A stretch of 64,000 nt of DNA from JAIEPW01 sp964406035 (GCA_964406035.1 CAYOQB010000001.1:62001-126000), one strand, 5' to 3'; positions 44,680 to 53,947 are shown, counted from the first letter of the stretch. Program-made: numbers and translations. Notes: a model not told the origin generated them from the letters alone.

Positions 44680-45870
44680 ATGCAACCAGCGGGACCCCTG
44701 GCGGGCATTCGTGTTGTCGACTTCGGCCGGTTTATCGCCGGCCCCTACTGCGGCATGCTGCTGGCCGACATGGGCGCGGACGTCATCCGCATCGACCGGC
44801 GGCAGGGCAGCGAGGATCGCTACCCGGGTCCGGTGACCGAGGACGGGCACGGCGGCGGCTTTCTTTCCCTGAATCGCAACAAGCGCAGCCTGACGCTGGA
44901 CCCCTCGCGTCCCGGCGCGGCCGAAGTAATCCGCCGCCTGGTAAAGCGCGCCGATATCGTCATCGCCAATTTGCCCCTGGACGTGATGGAGAAAATGGGC
45001 ATTCACTACGAGGCGCTGCGAGCCATCCGCCACGACATCATCCTGGCGCGCATCTCCACGTTCGGCCCCGACGGGCCGTACGCCCAGCGCGTCGGTTTCG
45101 ACACCGTGGCCCAGGCGATGAGCGGCGCGATGAGCGTCACCGGTTTTCCCGGAGCTCCGGTGCGCGCCATGGTGCCCTTCGAGGATTACGGCACCGCCCT
45201 GCACACCGCCTTCGGCGTGATGGTGGCCCTGTACCATCGCTCGCGAACCGGCCAGGGGCAGATTGTCGACGGGTCCCTGCTGGCCACCGGAGTGACGTTC
45301 ATGCAGGCGCTGCTGGCCGAGCATGCCGTCACCGGGGTGGAGCGCGCGCAGCAGGGCAACGCGGGCTTCTACGCCGCGCCCTACGACACTTATCGCGGGC
45401 GCGACGGCTGGATCACCATCGCCGTGAACGGGACGCCGATGTTCGAGCGCTGGGCCCGCGCAGTGGGGCGCGAGGATCTGATCGGCGATCCCCGGATGGC
45501 CGACGACGGACTGCGCGCGCGCCACCGCCAGGTGATCGACGACGCGATGAACCATTGGCTGGCGTCGCGCACTATCGCCGAAGCGATGCGCGAACTGGAG
45601 GCCGCGCGCGTCCCCGCGGGGCCGGTGTTGAACTTCGCGGAAGTCCTTGAGGATCCGCAGGTGAAGGCTCGCGAACTGCTCAAGTACGTCGACTTCCCCT
45701 CCGCGCCCAAACCCGTTCCGCTGGCGAACACCGCCGTGCGTCTCTCCTCAACGCCCGGCGGCATCCGGCACCGCGCGCCGCTGCTCGGCGAGCACACCGG
45801 CGAAGTGCTGCTGGAACTCGGCTACGGCGAGGCGGAGATCGCCGCGCTGCGCCAGGCGCAAGTGGTCTAA
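44680..45870 (+). CDS. CaiB/BaiF (family III) CoA-transferase
   Basis: A 396-residue class III CoA-transferase, which moves CoA between carboxylic acids. Family signs are GIRVVDFGRFIAGPYCGMLLADMGADVI in outline (first 20 of the pattern), NKRSLTLD, VAQAMSGAMSVTG, and EDYGTALHTAFGVM. Such enzymes include carnitine, formyl and benzylsuccinate CoA-transferases, and the acid substrate cannot be told from sequence. It is coupled to thiD by a 4-base gap; a functional link is unclear. Its stop overlaps the end of the convergent gnd gene by 4 bases. ATG 44680 has a purine-rich site upstream. Confidence 0.9.
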   Translation: MQPAGPLAGIRVVDFGRFIAGPYCGMLLADMGADVIRIDRRQGSEDRYPGPVTEDGHGGGFLSLNRNKRSLTLDPSRPGAAEVIRRLVKRADIVIANLPLDVMEKMGIHYEALRAIRHDIILARISTFGPDGPYAQRVGFDTVAQAMSGAMSVTGFPGAPVRAMVPFEDYGTALHTAFGVMVALYHRSRTGQGQIVDGSLLATGVTFMQALLAEHAVTGVERAQQGNAGFYAAPYDTYRGRDGWITIAVNGTPMFERWARAVGREDLIGDPRMADDGLRARHRQVIDDAMNHWLASRTIAEAMRELEAARVPAGPVLNFAEVLEDPQVKARELLKYVDFPSAPKPVPLANTAVRLSSTPGGIRHRAPLLGEHTGEVLLELGYGEAEIAALRQAQVV

Positions 45871-46847
45871 CCCTTCTTCGGCGGCTCCACGTGACCGCCG
45901 AATCCGAAACGCATCGCGGACAGAATCTTCTCCGCGTAGGTGTGGTCCTGGCGGGACCGGAACCGTGTCGTCAGCGACGCCGACAACACGTCCGCGGGAG
46001 TCGCGGACTCGATCGCCTGGATGATGGTCCAGCGGCCCTCGCCCGAATCGTTCACCACGCCCGAGAACTGCGCGAGCTCGCCGTCGCGGGCCAGCGCCAG
46101 CGAGGTCAGATCCAGCAGCCACGACGTGATCACGCTGCCGTAACGCCACACTTCCGCGATCTCCGCCATGTCGAATTTGTAGCGGTACTCGGGCGCGATG
46201 TCCGGAACATCGGCCCGCTTCAGCAGGTCGAAACCCTCGGCGTAGGCCTGCATCATGCCGTATTCGATGCCGTTGTGAATCATCTTCACAAAGTGGCCCG
46301 CGCCGCTCGGACCGCAATACAGGTAGCCCTGCTCGGCCGTGGTCGCCGTCTCGCGAGTGGCCGTTCTCGCGACGTTCCCGGAGCCCGGCGCCAGCGTCCG
46401 GAACAGCGGTTCCAGACGGTCGAACGCTTCCTTGGGTCCGCCGATCATCAGGCAGTAGCCTCGCTCCAGACCCCACACGCCGCCGCTGGTTCCGGCGTCA
46501 ACGTAGTGGATGCCGCGAGCCGCCAGCAGCTTCGCCCGCCGCACGTCGTCCTTGAAGTAGGAGTTACCTCCGTCGATGATCGCGTCGCCCGGCTGGAACA
46601 GCTCGCCCAGCGTACCCACGGTCTTCTCCGTCGCCTCGCCCGCCGGGACCATCACCCAGGCGGCGCGCGGCGCGCTCAGCTTTTGAGCGAACTCCTCCAG
46701 CGTATAGGCGCCAGCGGCGCCTTCCGCTTCCAACGCCTTGACATTCTCCGGGTTGACGTCGAAAACCACGCAGGTGTGACCGCCGCGCATCAGGCGGCGA
46801 ACCATGTTGGCGCCCATGCGCCCGAGGCCGATCATGCCGAGTTGCAT
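45867..46847 (-). CDS. gnd: 6-Phosphogluconate dehydrogenase, short NAD-type
   Basis: A 326-residue decarboxylating dehydrogenase that yields ribulose 5-phosphate. The N-terminal Rossmann motif GMIGLGRMGANMVRRL is complete, IIDGGNSYFKDD and GTSGGVWGLERGYCLM follow, and the substrate-binding MIHNGIEYGMMQAYAEG is present. The short form (about 300-330 residues) with NAD preference is typical of Gram-positive and many environmental bacteria, unlike E. coli Gnd (468). The start at 46847 is the only one with a Rossmann N-terminus; the longer open frame has no family match. It lies 31 bases downstream of galT on the same strand. Confidence 0.93.
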   Translation of the reverse strand: MQLGMIGLGRMGANMVRRLMRGGHTCVVFDVNPENVKALEAEGAAGAYTLEEFAQKLSAPRAAWVMVPAGEATEKTVGTLGELFQPGDAIIDGGNSYFKDDVRRAKLLAARGIHYVDAGTSGGVWGLERGYCLMIGGPKEAFDRLEPLFRTLAPGSGNVARTATRETATTAEQGYLYCGPSGAGHFVKMIHNGIEYGMMQAYAEGFDLLKRADVPDIAPEYRYKFDMAEIAEVWRYGSVITSWLLDLTSLALARDGELAQFSGVVNDSGEGRWTIIQAIESATPADVLSASLTTRFRSRQDHTYAEKILSAMRFGFGGHVEPPKKG

Positions 46848-46878
46848 GAAGTTGATTGTGGCACAGCGGCGTAGCGCT

Positions 46879-47892
46879 TCAGACTTCGCGCAGTCGCTGC
46901 GCCGCGGCTTCCGGCGTGATATCGCGTTGCGCCTCTCCCAGCAGCTCGAAACCCACCATGAACTTGCGAACTGTCGCCGATCGCAGCAGCGGAGGATAGA
47001 AGTGCGCGTGGAAGCAGAAGAACGGATATTCGCTCGAATCGGTGGGCCGCTGGTGGAAGCCCATGCTGTAGGGAAAAGGCGCGTCAAAGACGCGGTCGTA
47101 ACGCGCGGTGATGTCGCCCAGGATTCCGGCGAGCGCGAACTGCTGCTCCTCGTCCATTTCCAGGAGCGAAGGAACCGGACGGAACGGCAGGATGATGGTC
47201 TCGAACGGCCACACCGCCCAGAACGGCACCAGCACCGCGAATTCGTCGTTGTGCGAGATCAACCGGTCCCGCGACTGCATCTCCAGTTCCAGGTAATCGC
47301 GCAGCAGCAGGGTTTCGCGTTCCAGAAAGTACTGGCGCTGCAGCGTGCTCTCTTTCAGCAGCTCCCCGGGAACGCTTTCCGTGGCCCAGATCTGGCAATG
47401 CGGGTGAGGATTGCTCGCGCCCATCATCTCGCCGCGATTCTCGAAAATCTGCACGGACCGGATGTCCTGGTTGCGGCCAAGCTCCTCGTATTGCTCGCGC
47501 CAGACACGCACCACCGCCGCGATCTGCTCCTGGCTCATCCCGCTGACCGACAGCGAGTGATCGGGATGGAAGCAGACCACGCGGCAAACGCCGCGTTCCG
47601 CGCGGGCCACCAGCAAGTCGCGATGGAGCTGCTCTTCCGGCGGAATGTCCATCTTGAGCGCGGGAAAATCGTTGTCGAAGGTGAAGGTGGAGGAGTACTC
47701 CGGGTTGCGGCGGCCTCCGGCGCGGGCATTCCCAGGACACAAATAACACTGCGGATCGTATTGCAGGCCCGCCGGCCGCGGCGTCTTTTCCACCTGCCCC
47801 TGCCACGGACGCTGCGTGCGATGCGGCGATACCAGCACCCACTCGCCGGTCAGCGGGTTGTAACGCCGGTGGGGTTCGGTGAAAAGGGACAT
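46879..47892 (-). CDS. galT: Galactose-1-phosphate uridylyltransferase
   Basis: A 337-residue Leloir-pathway enzyme that exchanges UMP between UDP-glucose and galactose 1-phosphate. The active-site motif is NPHPHCQIWA with the nucleophile His165 (human GALT also has Cys in this place, E. coli has Gly). The zinc-type pair CYLC at 49-52 is present, and QRPWQGQ and YNPLTGEWVLVSPHR are conserved N-terminal parts. No galK, galE or galM is adjacent, so the rest of the pathway is elsewhere. It is divergent from the following CoA-transferase gene and co-transcribed with gnd, linking galactose entry with the pentose-phosphate route. Confidence 0.94.
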   Translation of the reverse strand: MSLFTEPHRRYNPLTGEWVLVSPHRTQRPWQGQVEKTPRPAGLQYDPQCYLCPGNARAGGRRNPEYSSTFTFDNDFPALKMDIPPEEQLHRDLLVARAERGVCRVVCFHPDHSLSVSGMSQEQIAAVVRVWREQYEELGRNQDIRSVQIFENRGEMMGASNPHPHCQIWATESVPGELLKESTLQRQYFLERETLLLRDYLELEMQSRDRLISHNDEFAVLVPFWAVWPFETIILPFRPVPSLLEMDEEQQFALAGILGDITARYDRVFDAPFPYSMGFHQRPTDSSEYPFFCFHAHFYPPLLRSATVRKFMVGFELLGEAQRDITPEAAAQRLREV

Positions 47893-47977
47893 CTTGGAAT
47901 GCTACCCGTAGAGGCGCCGGAACGGCGGATCGTTTCCGCCTGCCGCCCCCGTGCAACTTCATACAATGAAGCTTCGC

Positions 47978-49294
47978 ATGGACCATCTTGCCGAATACCG
48001 ATCCAAGCTGCGCACCGCCGACGACGCCGTGGCGGCGTTGAACAGCGGCGACATTCTCGTGAAGGGAATGGCCGTGGCCGAGCCTCCCGCGCTGCTCGCC
48101 GCCCTGGCGCGCCGCATCGAGGCGGGTGAGCTGACCGGGCTCCGCCTCTATTACCTGCACTCCGAGCGTTACGCCGCCGAAACGGTGCTGCGGTATGAAC
48201 TCATGGATCACCTGACGCCATACTGCCTGTTCATGCGCGAGACCGAGCGCATGCTGATCCAGCGCGGGCTGCGGGACGATCGCAAGGTGGTGCAGTTCGT
48301 TCCCAATTCCTTCCCGGAGTTGCCGCGCTTCTTTCGCGAGGAAATCCGCGTGGACGCCACCCTGTTGACGGTGTCGCCCATGGACAAGGACGGCAACTTC
48401 ACCTTCGGCACCAACAACGACTACGGCAATGGCGCGGCGCGGTGCTCCGGCCGCGTCATTGTGGAAGTGAACCGCCACATGCCTCGCGTGCTGGGCGATT
48501 CCGCGCTGCACGTTTCCGAGGTCGACGCCATAGTGGAGAATGACATGCCCTTGCTGGAGGTTCCCGCCGCCCCGCCGGACCCCGAGGCGGATACCATCGG
48601 CGGCATGGTCGCGGAAATGGTTCCCGACGGCGCCACCATCCAGATGGGCGTCGGCGCGATTCCTAACGCGGTCTGCGCCTTTCTTCGCGACCGCAAGGAT
48701 CTGGGCATCCATACCGAGGTCCTCACCCGCGGCATGTTGGACCTGATCCGGCATGGCGCCGCCAACGGGCGCAAGAAATCGCTCCATCCCCGGCAGGCCG
48801 TGTTTACCTTCACCATCGGCGATCGCGACCTGTACGACGCCATCGACAACAGCCTGCTGTTCGAGAGCCATCCCGTCGATTACGTCGTAAACCCGGCGGT
48901 GATCGCGCGGAACGCCAACATGTTCTCCATCAACGCCGCTCTGCAGGTGGACCTCTACGGTCAGGTGAACGCCGAATGGCTGAACGGGCATCAGTATACC
49001 GGCACGGGAGGCCAGCTCGCCTTCGTGCGCGGCGCCTATCAGGCGCCGGGCGGAAGGTCCATCATCGCCCTGCCCGCGACCGCGGCCAGAGGCAAAGTCT
49101 CACGCATCGTGCCTAACCTGCAAGGCCCCGTCACCGATACCCGCATCGACACAAATTGCGTCGTGACGGAGTATGGCGTGGCTCAACTGAAGGGCAAGTC
49201 CTCGAGCGAGCGCGCGCTGGCGCTGATCGCAATCGCCCATCCCGACTTCCGCGAGGAGCTGCGAAAAGCGGCCAGGAAGTTGTACCTGATTTGA
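47978..49294 (+). CDS. Acetyl-CoA hydrolase/4-hydroxybutyrate-type CoA-transferase
   Basis: A 438-residue family I-like CoA-transferase. Characteristic segments are GDILVKGMAVAEPPALL near the N-terminus, MGVGAIPNAVCAFL, and LGIHTEVLTRGMLDL with the likely catalytic Glu. SINAALQVDLYGQVNAE and GGQLAFVRGAYQAPGGRSI complete the C-terminal domain. Members act on acetate, succinate, 4-hydroxybutyrate or butyrate; the acid cannot be fixed here. ATG 47978 is used, with ATG 47966 in the same frame also possible (preceded by TACAAT). Its stop overlaps the TTG of the next gene, indicating coupling. Confidence 0.9.
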   Translation: MDHLAEYRSKLRTADDAVAALNSGDILVKGMAVAEPPALLAALARRIEAGELTGLRLYYLHSERYAAETVLRYELMDHLTPYCLFMRETERMLIQRGLRDDRKVVQFVPNSFPELPRFFREEIRVDATLLTVSPMDKDGNFTFGTNNDYGNGAARCSGRVIVEVNRHMPRVLGDSALHVSEVDAIVENDMPLLEVPAAPPDPEADTIGGMVAEMVPDGATIQMGVGAIPNAVCAFLRDRKDLGIHTEVLTRGMLDLIRHGAANGRKKSLHPRQAVFTFTIGDRDLYDAIDNSLLFESHPVDYVVNPAVIARNANMFSINAALQVDLYGQVNAEWLNGHQYTGTGGQLAFVRGAYQAPGGRSIIALPATAARGKVSRIVPNLQGPVTDTRIDTNCVVTEYGVAQLKGKSSSERALALIAIAHPDFREELRKAARKLYLI

Positions 49295-51450
49295 ACCGCG
49301 CGGGCGCACTTCTGCTGGCTTTCCTCCCGCTGGCGGCGCAGGATCCCGTGCGCCCGGAACTGCCGGCGTCCGCTCCGGCGGGCGTGCTGAAGCTGGACGG
49401 CCGGCTGGACGAGCCCTTCTGGAAGGCCGCCCGCGTAGCCGAGCTCGTTCAGCAATCGCCGCGTCCCGGCGAGCCGACCAGATACGCCACCCGCATCCGC
49501 GTCCTGGTCACCAACGACTATCTTTACTTCGGCGTGGAGTGTGACGATCCGGAGCCCTCCCGCGTCGCCATCCACACCCAGCAGCGGGACGGCGATCTGA
49601 ACGGCGACGATCACCTGTCCTTCGCGCTCGACACTTACGGCGACCGGCGAACGGGTTACTACTTCGCGATCAATGCCGCCGGCGCCCGGGTCGACGGCCT
49701 GATCGCCAATCCGGAAAGGGCTTCGCTGGACTGGGACGGAATCTGGGACGCGCGCACCGCGCGAACCAGTACCGGCTGGACCGCGGAGTTGGTCATCCCG
49801 GCGAAAACCTTGAACTTCACTCCGGGGCTGTCGCGCTGGGGCTATAACGTGGAGCGCTACGTCGCGCGGGAGCAGCTCCGCCTGCGCTGGTCCTCCCCTA
49901 CCTTGGATTCTTTCTTGGTCGACCTCAGCCGCGCCGGCTACCTCAGCAACGTCGAGGCGCTGCGACAGGGTTGGGGACTGGAGGTAAGCCCGTACCTGGT
50001 CGGCCGCATGCTTGGCGCCTTCGGCACGGGTCCGCGCAGTTGGCGGCTTCAGCCCGGGATGGACATGACCTACCGGATCACGCCGCAGCTTGCCGCCGTG
50101 CTCACCATCAACACCGATTTCGCGGAAACCGAGGTCGACGCGCGGCAGCTCAACGTCACCCGATTCCCGCTATTCTTCCCGGAACGGCGCGCCTTCTTCC
50201 TGGAGGGCGCCAACCAATACGAATTCGGCCTCGGACTGGGCTCCAACTTCATCCCGTTCTTCAGCCGCCGCGTGGGCTTGTTCGGCGGTGAGCCCGCGCC
50301 CATAGACGCCGGAGTGAAGCTGAATGGCCGCGCCGGACGTTGGAACATCGCCTTCCTGGATGTGCAGACGCGCGACAGCCGCTTCGCCCCCGGCACGAAC
50401 CTGCTTGCCTCCCGCGTGTCCTACGACCTGACCGACCGCTTTCGCGTGGGCGGCATCTTCACCAACGGCAATCCTTCGGGCCGAGGGCGGAACACCCTCG
50501 CCGGCGCTGACGCGGTGTGGCGCACTTCCCGCTTCCGCGGCAACAAGAATCTTCTGTTCGGCGGCTGGGTTGCCGGCACCGCCGGGGACCCCCGGACCGG
50601 CAGCCCCATCGGCTACGGCGCCAAGATCGACTATCCCAACGACCGCTGGGATTGCCAGGCACAGTTTCAGGTCTTCGGACAGGCTTTGCAGCCCGCGCTC
50701 GGCTTCCTGCCGCGACCCGCGGTCCGGCGGACCAATTTCGGCTGCGACTGGCGTCCCCGCCCCCGCGAGGACGGACCCCTCGGCTGGATCCGCCAGGAGT
50801 TCTTTGAAAACCAGTTCACCTTCGTCTGGAACAATCGCGGCGTGCTGGAAAGCTTTCGCTACTTCATGGCCCCCATCAACATCCAGACCCAGCGCGGCGA
50901 TCGCTTCGAGTTCAACTGGGCGCCTCAATACGAGTTCCTTCCGGTGCCCTTCGAAGTCGCCTCCGGCGTGGTGCTGCCCGTAGGCGAGTATTCGTTCCAG
51001 CGCTGGCGGCTGGAGGCGGAAACCAGCCGCCACAGGCGGGTGCGTTTCGGCAACACCACCTGGTTCGGCAGCTTCTACAACGGAACTTTGACCGAATGGC
51101 GCGACTACGTGAACTGGACCTCGCCAGGCGGCCGCTGGCTGATCGGTCTCACCGCGCGCAACAACTTCGGCAGACTGCGGCAGGGCAGCTTCGTGCAGCG
51201 TCTTTGGCAGGCCGACTTCGCTCTCGCCTGGAACCCGAACCTGGTGCTGACCAGCTTCCTGCAATACGACAACGAGTCGAGCAACTTCGGAACCAACACC
51301 CGGCTGCGCTGGACCATCCGCCCCGGCAACGATCTGTTCGTGGTCTGGAACCGCGGCTGGAGGCAACTGCTGCTCAGCCCCGGCGATCTTGGCCTGATCC
51401 CGGAAACCGAAGTCATTGCCGTCAAGCTCCGCTGGACGTTCCGCAGATAG
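49291..51450 (+). CDS. CBM9-like/DUF5916 outer-membrane-associated protein
   Basis: A 719-residue secreted protein, read from a TTG that overlaps the previous stop (TTGA). A signal peptide (1-16, ending LPLAAQ) leads to a carbohydrate-binding family 9-like domain (about 30-215; KLDGRLDEPFWKAA and RIRVLVTNDYLYFGVEC). The remainder is a DUF5916 beta-barrel-like region with PLFFPERRAFFLEGA, NFIPFFSRRVGL and many aromatic strands, ending LRWTFRR. The combination is common in Acidobacteriota and Bacteroidetes and may be an outer-membrane polysaccharide-binding protein; no activity is known. AGGAAG lies about 15 bases before the TTG. Confidence 0.85.
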   Translation: MNRAGALLLAFLPLAAQDPVRPELPASAPAGVLKLDGRLDEPFWKAARVAELVQQSPRPGEPTRYATRIRVLVTNDYLYFGVECDDPEPSRVAIHTQQRDGDLNGDDHLSFALDTYGDRRTGYYFAINAAGARVDGLIANPERASLDWDGIWDARTARTSTGWTAELVIPAKTLNFTPGLSRWGYNVERYVAREQLRLRWSSPTLDSFLVDLSRAGYLSNVEALRQGWGLEVSPYLVGRMLGAFGTGPRSWRLQPGMDMTYRITPQLAAVLTINTDFAETEVDARQLNVTRFPLFFPERRAFFLEGANQYEFGLGLGSNFIPFFSRRVGLFGGEPAPIDAGVKLNGRAGRWNIAFLDVQTRDSRFAPGTNLLASRVSYDLTDRFRVGGIFTNGNPSGRGRNTLAGADAVWRTSRFRGNKNLLFGGWVAGTAGDPRTGSPIGYGAKIDYPNDRWDCQAQFQVFGQALQPALGFLPRPAVRRTNFGCDWRPRPREDGPLGWIRQEFFENQFTFVWNNRGVLESFRYFMAPINIQTQRGDRFEFNWAPQYEFLPVPFEVASGVVLPVGEYSFQRWRLEAETSRHRRVRFGNTTWFGSFYNGTLTEWRDYVNWTSPGGRWLIGLTARNNFGRLRQGSFVQRLWQADFALAWNPNLVLTSFLQYDNESSNFGTNTRLRWTIRPGNDLFVVWNRGWRQLLLSPGDLGLIPETEVIAVKLRWTFRR

Positions 51451-51461
51451 ATTCCGAGGAT

Positions 51462-52400
51462 CTAGGACGCGCCCGCCGCCCCGCTGCGCCGGACCGAGGC
51501 GCGTTCGCTCTCGTCCACTTCCATGCGAAAGATATCCGGCCGCGAGTAATGCCCGACGGCGTCGAAATCGAACTTGCCACGCGGGATCTGGTGCAGGTCC
51601 AGGTCCGCCACCAGCAGCGATTCCCCTTCGTAGTGCGGCCCGGCGAGCACGTTGGCGAACGGATCCACGATCATGCTGCCGCCCCGGCAAAAGCAGTCCT
51701 TCTCCTCGGCCGGATAATCGTCCGGGTAATCGGCCCGCGTGGTGAACTGGTTCGCCGACAGCACGAAACAGCGCCCCTCCACCGCGATATGGCGCATGGA
51801 CGCGGCCCACACATCCCTCTGGTCGGCGGTCGGCGCGCAATAAAGAGCGATTCCCTTCCCGTACATCGCCGTCCGCAGCAGCGGCATGTAGTTCTCCCAA
51901 CAGATCACCGCGCCGAGCTTGCCATATTCGGTGTCGAATACGTTCAACGTGGAGCCGTCGCCATATCCCCAACAGAGCCGTTCCATCGCGGTCGGCATCA
52001 CCTTGCGATGCTTGCCGAGGAACACGCCGTCCGGCGAGAAGAACAGGACCGTGCAGTAGAGCGTCGCGCCCCCTCGCTCGATCACGCCGATCACCAGGTA
52101 CAGCGAGTTCTCGCGGGCTATCCCGCCCAGCGCGTCCACCACCGGACCCGGAACATCCATCGCGCTTTCCCAGTAGCGGCGAAACCAGTCGCGGCCTTCA
52201 TCGGTGCGATTGCCTACCACCGCGCCGAATCGCTGCCCGCGCGGGTAGGCGCTCAGGAACGCCTCCGGAAAAACCGCCAGCTTCGCCTTTTCCCGGCCCG
52301 CCTCGGACGCCCAGTGGCGAACCCGCTCCATGCTGCGTGCCAGATCGAAGGAAACCGGCGCGGCCTGAACCACGGCGGCGCGGAGATGAGAGTTCGCCAT
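51462..52400 (-). CDS. Nitrilase-type carbon-nitrogen hydrolase
   Basis: A 312-residue cytosolic enzyme of the nitrilase superfamily. The catalytic triad is visible: Glu46 in FPEAFLSAYPRG, Lys133 in HRKVMPTAMERLCWG and Cys167 in AVICWENYMPLLR. ERLCWGYGDGS after the lysine is characteristic of true nitrilases (aliphatic or aryl nitriles to acids) rather than amidases. The substrate is unknown. It lies downstream of the tandem DUF2892-like genes on the same strand. There is no adjacent aldoxime dehydratase gene. Confidence 0.93.
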   Translation of the reverse strand: MANSHLRAAVVQAAPVSFDLARSMERVRHWASEAGREKAKLAVFPEAFLSAYPRGQRFGAVVGNRTDEGRDWFRRYWESAMDVPGPVVDALGGIARENSLYLVIGVIERGGATLYCTVLFFSPDGVFLGKHRKVMPTAMERLCWGYGDGSTLNVFDTEYGKLGAVICWENYMPLLRTAMYGKGIALYCAPTADQRDVWAASMRHIAVEGRCFVLSANQFTTRADYPDDYPAEEKDCFCRGGSMIVDPFANVLAGPHYEGESLLVADLDLHQIPRGKFDFDAVGHYSRPDIFRMEVDESERASVRRSGAAGAS

Positions 52401-52428
52401 GCCTTCATTATGGGCCGGAAGGCAGCTT

Positions 52429-52872
52429 CTATTCCGGACTGGTGTTCGCGATCATGTCAAAATCGCCGCGCAGCGCTTTCAACCCGTACTTTTCGCGGTC
52501 GATCTCCTTGCGCGTCCGGAAACCCATCCGGCGCAGCAGCGGGAGCGGCGGACACCAGCCTTGAGCCGCATGCTGGAACAGGAATCCGAAGACCACGGCC
52601 GGCGCCGCCAGCCACCGCGGATTCACCGTCGCGGCCAGCACGGCGCCGGTGAAAGCCAGCGCCCCGGCGTTGGCCTGCAACACCCGCTCCACATCCCACT
52701 CGCGGTCCAGTTCCGCGATATGCTCCGTGATCTGGTCGGCCGCGCCCTCGGCGTGCTCTTCCAGACACTGCACGATCCGGCGGTCGATCTCGGTGTTGAT
52801 CTCGAACCCGGTATTCTCGCGCACCCGGTCCGGCAGCCGCCTCTTGATGTCCTTCGTCTTCAGGTCAGCCAT
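52429..52872 (-). CDS. DUF2892-like small membrane protein, copy 2
   Basis: A 147-residue protein with a helical cytoplasmic N-terminus (to about residue 65), two hydrophobic segments (ALAFTGAVLAATVNPR and LAAPAVVFGFLFQHAA), and a C-terminus with GWCPPLPLLRRMGFRTRKEID. It is clearly a paralogue of the upstream gene, sharing WCPPLPLLRR/WYPMLPLFRR and EIDREKYGLKALRGDFD/EIDRERYAVKALRGDFD. DUF2892 proteins are YgaP-like membrane proteins of unknown role. The start overlaps the upstream stop by 8 bases. Confidence 0.8.
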   Translation of the reverse strand: MADLKTKDIKRRLPDRVRENTGFEINTEIDRRIVQCLEEHAEGAADQITEHIAELDREWDVERVLQANAGALAFTGAVLAATVNPRWLAAPAVVFGFLFQHAAQGWCPPLPLLRRMGFRTRKEIDREKYGLKALRGDFDMIANTSPE

Positions 52873-53323
52873 GAACAGCCCTCCAGGCCGCGCGAGCGCG
52901 CTCGCCCGCCGTATCCCCGACCAAATCGTCGAAATCGCCGCGCAGCGCCTTCACCGCGTACCGCTCGCGGTCGATCTCCATTTGCGTCCGGATTCCCCAG
53001 CGGCGGAACAAAGGCAGCATCGGATACCAGCCCGTCACCGCATGCAACAGCAACATCCCGGACACGAAGCCCGGAAGCCACAGCGCCTTGCCGCGGATGG
53101 TCCAGGCGAGCGCCACGGCGGCAAGGCCGGTGGCGGCGGCTTCCAGTTCCAGCGTTCGCTCGAAATCCCACTCCGCGTTCAACTCTTCCAGACGGCTGGT
53201 GAGATCCTGCGGACTCAGGGACGCGGCCTCGCGCAGCCGCTGCCGCGAGTTGGTGTCGATCTGCTGATTAATTTCCAGAGCCGTGTTCGCGCGAACGCGA
53301 TCCGCCTCCGCCAGATGGCGCAT
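52865..53323 (-). CDS. DUF2892-like small membrane protein, copy 1
   Basis: A 152-residue paralogue of the downstream protein. It has a helical N-terminus with AEADRVRANTALEINQQIDT, two hydrophobic segments (ATGLAAVALAWTIRG and LWLPGFVSGMLLLHAVTG), and the shared WYPMLPLFRRWGIRTQ and EIDRERYAVKALRGDFD. The two genes overlap and are in the same orientation, a simple tandem duplication. Function unknown; the conserved C-terminal stretch is the best target for a profile search. Confidence 0.8.
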   Translation of the reverse strand: MRHLAEADRVRANTALEINQQIDTNSRQRLREAASLSPQDLTSRLEELNAEWDFERTLELEAAATGLAAVALAWTIRGKALWLPGFVSGMLLLHAVTGWYPMLPLFRRWGIRTQMEIDRERYAVKALRGDFDDLVGDTAGERARAAWRAVHG

Positions 53324-53365
53324 GGCCGCCTCCCAGGGTTAGAAGGCCGCCCGCCGCAATGCGTT

Positions 53366-53947
53366 TCAGCTCTTCGGGAAGTTGGGGTTGTGCTTGATTT
53401 CGCGGATCTGCAGGATATGCCTCATGGAATGCGAGGTGATCATCACGAACCACTGGTAGCAATCCTGCCCGGAATCCAGAAAACGCCGCCCCCGCATGTC
53501 GTCCTGCGAGTTCTTCGCCGTCTCCAGCATCTGAGCCCGCAGCTTGCGGAACTCGCCCATGGGCGTCGCCAGGTCCGTGTACCGGCCTTTCGCCGTGCGC
53601 GCTTCGCCGGTCCGGTTGCGCCGCGTGCGGTCGATGCCGTACCACAGCATATCGGCGTCCAGCGTGCGCGGCGCCTTGAAGTCCGTCACCGGCTTCTTCA
53701 TCGAATCCTGAAACTGCGTCCAATACTGCGGCTCGGCCACCGCCAGGTGCTCCATCACGTCCAGCACGCTCCAGGCATCATCCGAAGCTCTCCACTTCAA
53801 CTGCTTGTCCGACAGCGACTTCACTTCATCGGCAAGCCACTGCTCGGTCATCTCCAGGTGCGAAACCAGGCGGGCCCGTTCCTGCGTCGTCAGAGCGGTT
53901 TCCGCGAACAGCGGCAGAACCAGAAGAAAAGAAGCGAGTGTGCGCAT
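53366..53947 (-). CDS. Secreted DinB-like protein
   Basis: A 193-residue protein of the DinB/DUF664 helical-bundle family with a signal peptide (1-15). The first helix ends in SDKQLKWRASDDAWSVLDVMEHLA, and the last has HSMRHILQIREIKHNP, placing the histidines where DinB proteins bind nickel or zinc. Members include mycothiol- and bacillithiol-dependent enzymes, and many unknown ones. The export signal is unusual for the family but often seen in Acidobacteriota. It is divergent from the pseudo-receiver gene and heads a four-gene minus-strand run. Confidence 0.85.
   Translation of the reverse strand: MRTLASFLLVLPLFAETALTTQERARLVSHLEMTEQWLADEVKSLSDKQLKWRASDDAWSVLDVMEHLAVAEPQYWTQFQDSMKKPVTDFKAPRTLDADMLWYGIDRTRRNRTGEARTAKGRYTDLATPMGEFRKLRAQMLETAKNSQDDMRGRRFLDSGQDCYQWFVMITSHSMRHILQIREIKHNPNFPKS

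Noticed and set aside
40941..44708. A 1,255-codon open frame on the minus strand opposite the TonB receptor and thiD
   Set aside because: It is a shadow of high-GC codon bias; its residues show no family pattern while the plus-strand genes are fully recognisable.
47960..47978. TACAAT before the acetyl-CoA hydrolase-type start as a promoter
   Set aside because: No -35-like sequence at the right distance and a single match in one hexamer is expected by chance.
47084..48991. Long minus-strand frame across galT and the acetyl-CoA hydrolase-type gene
   Set aside because: It runs antisense to one real gene and in another frame of the other; no conserved motif.
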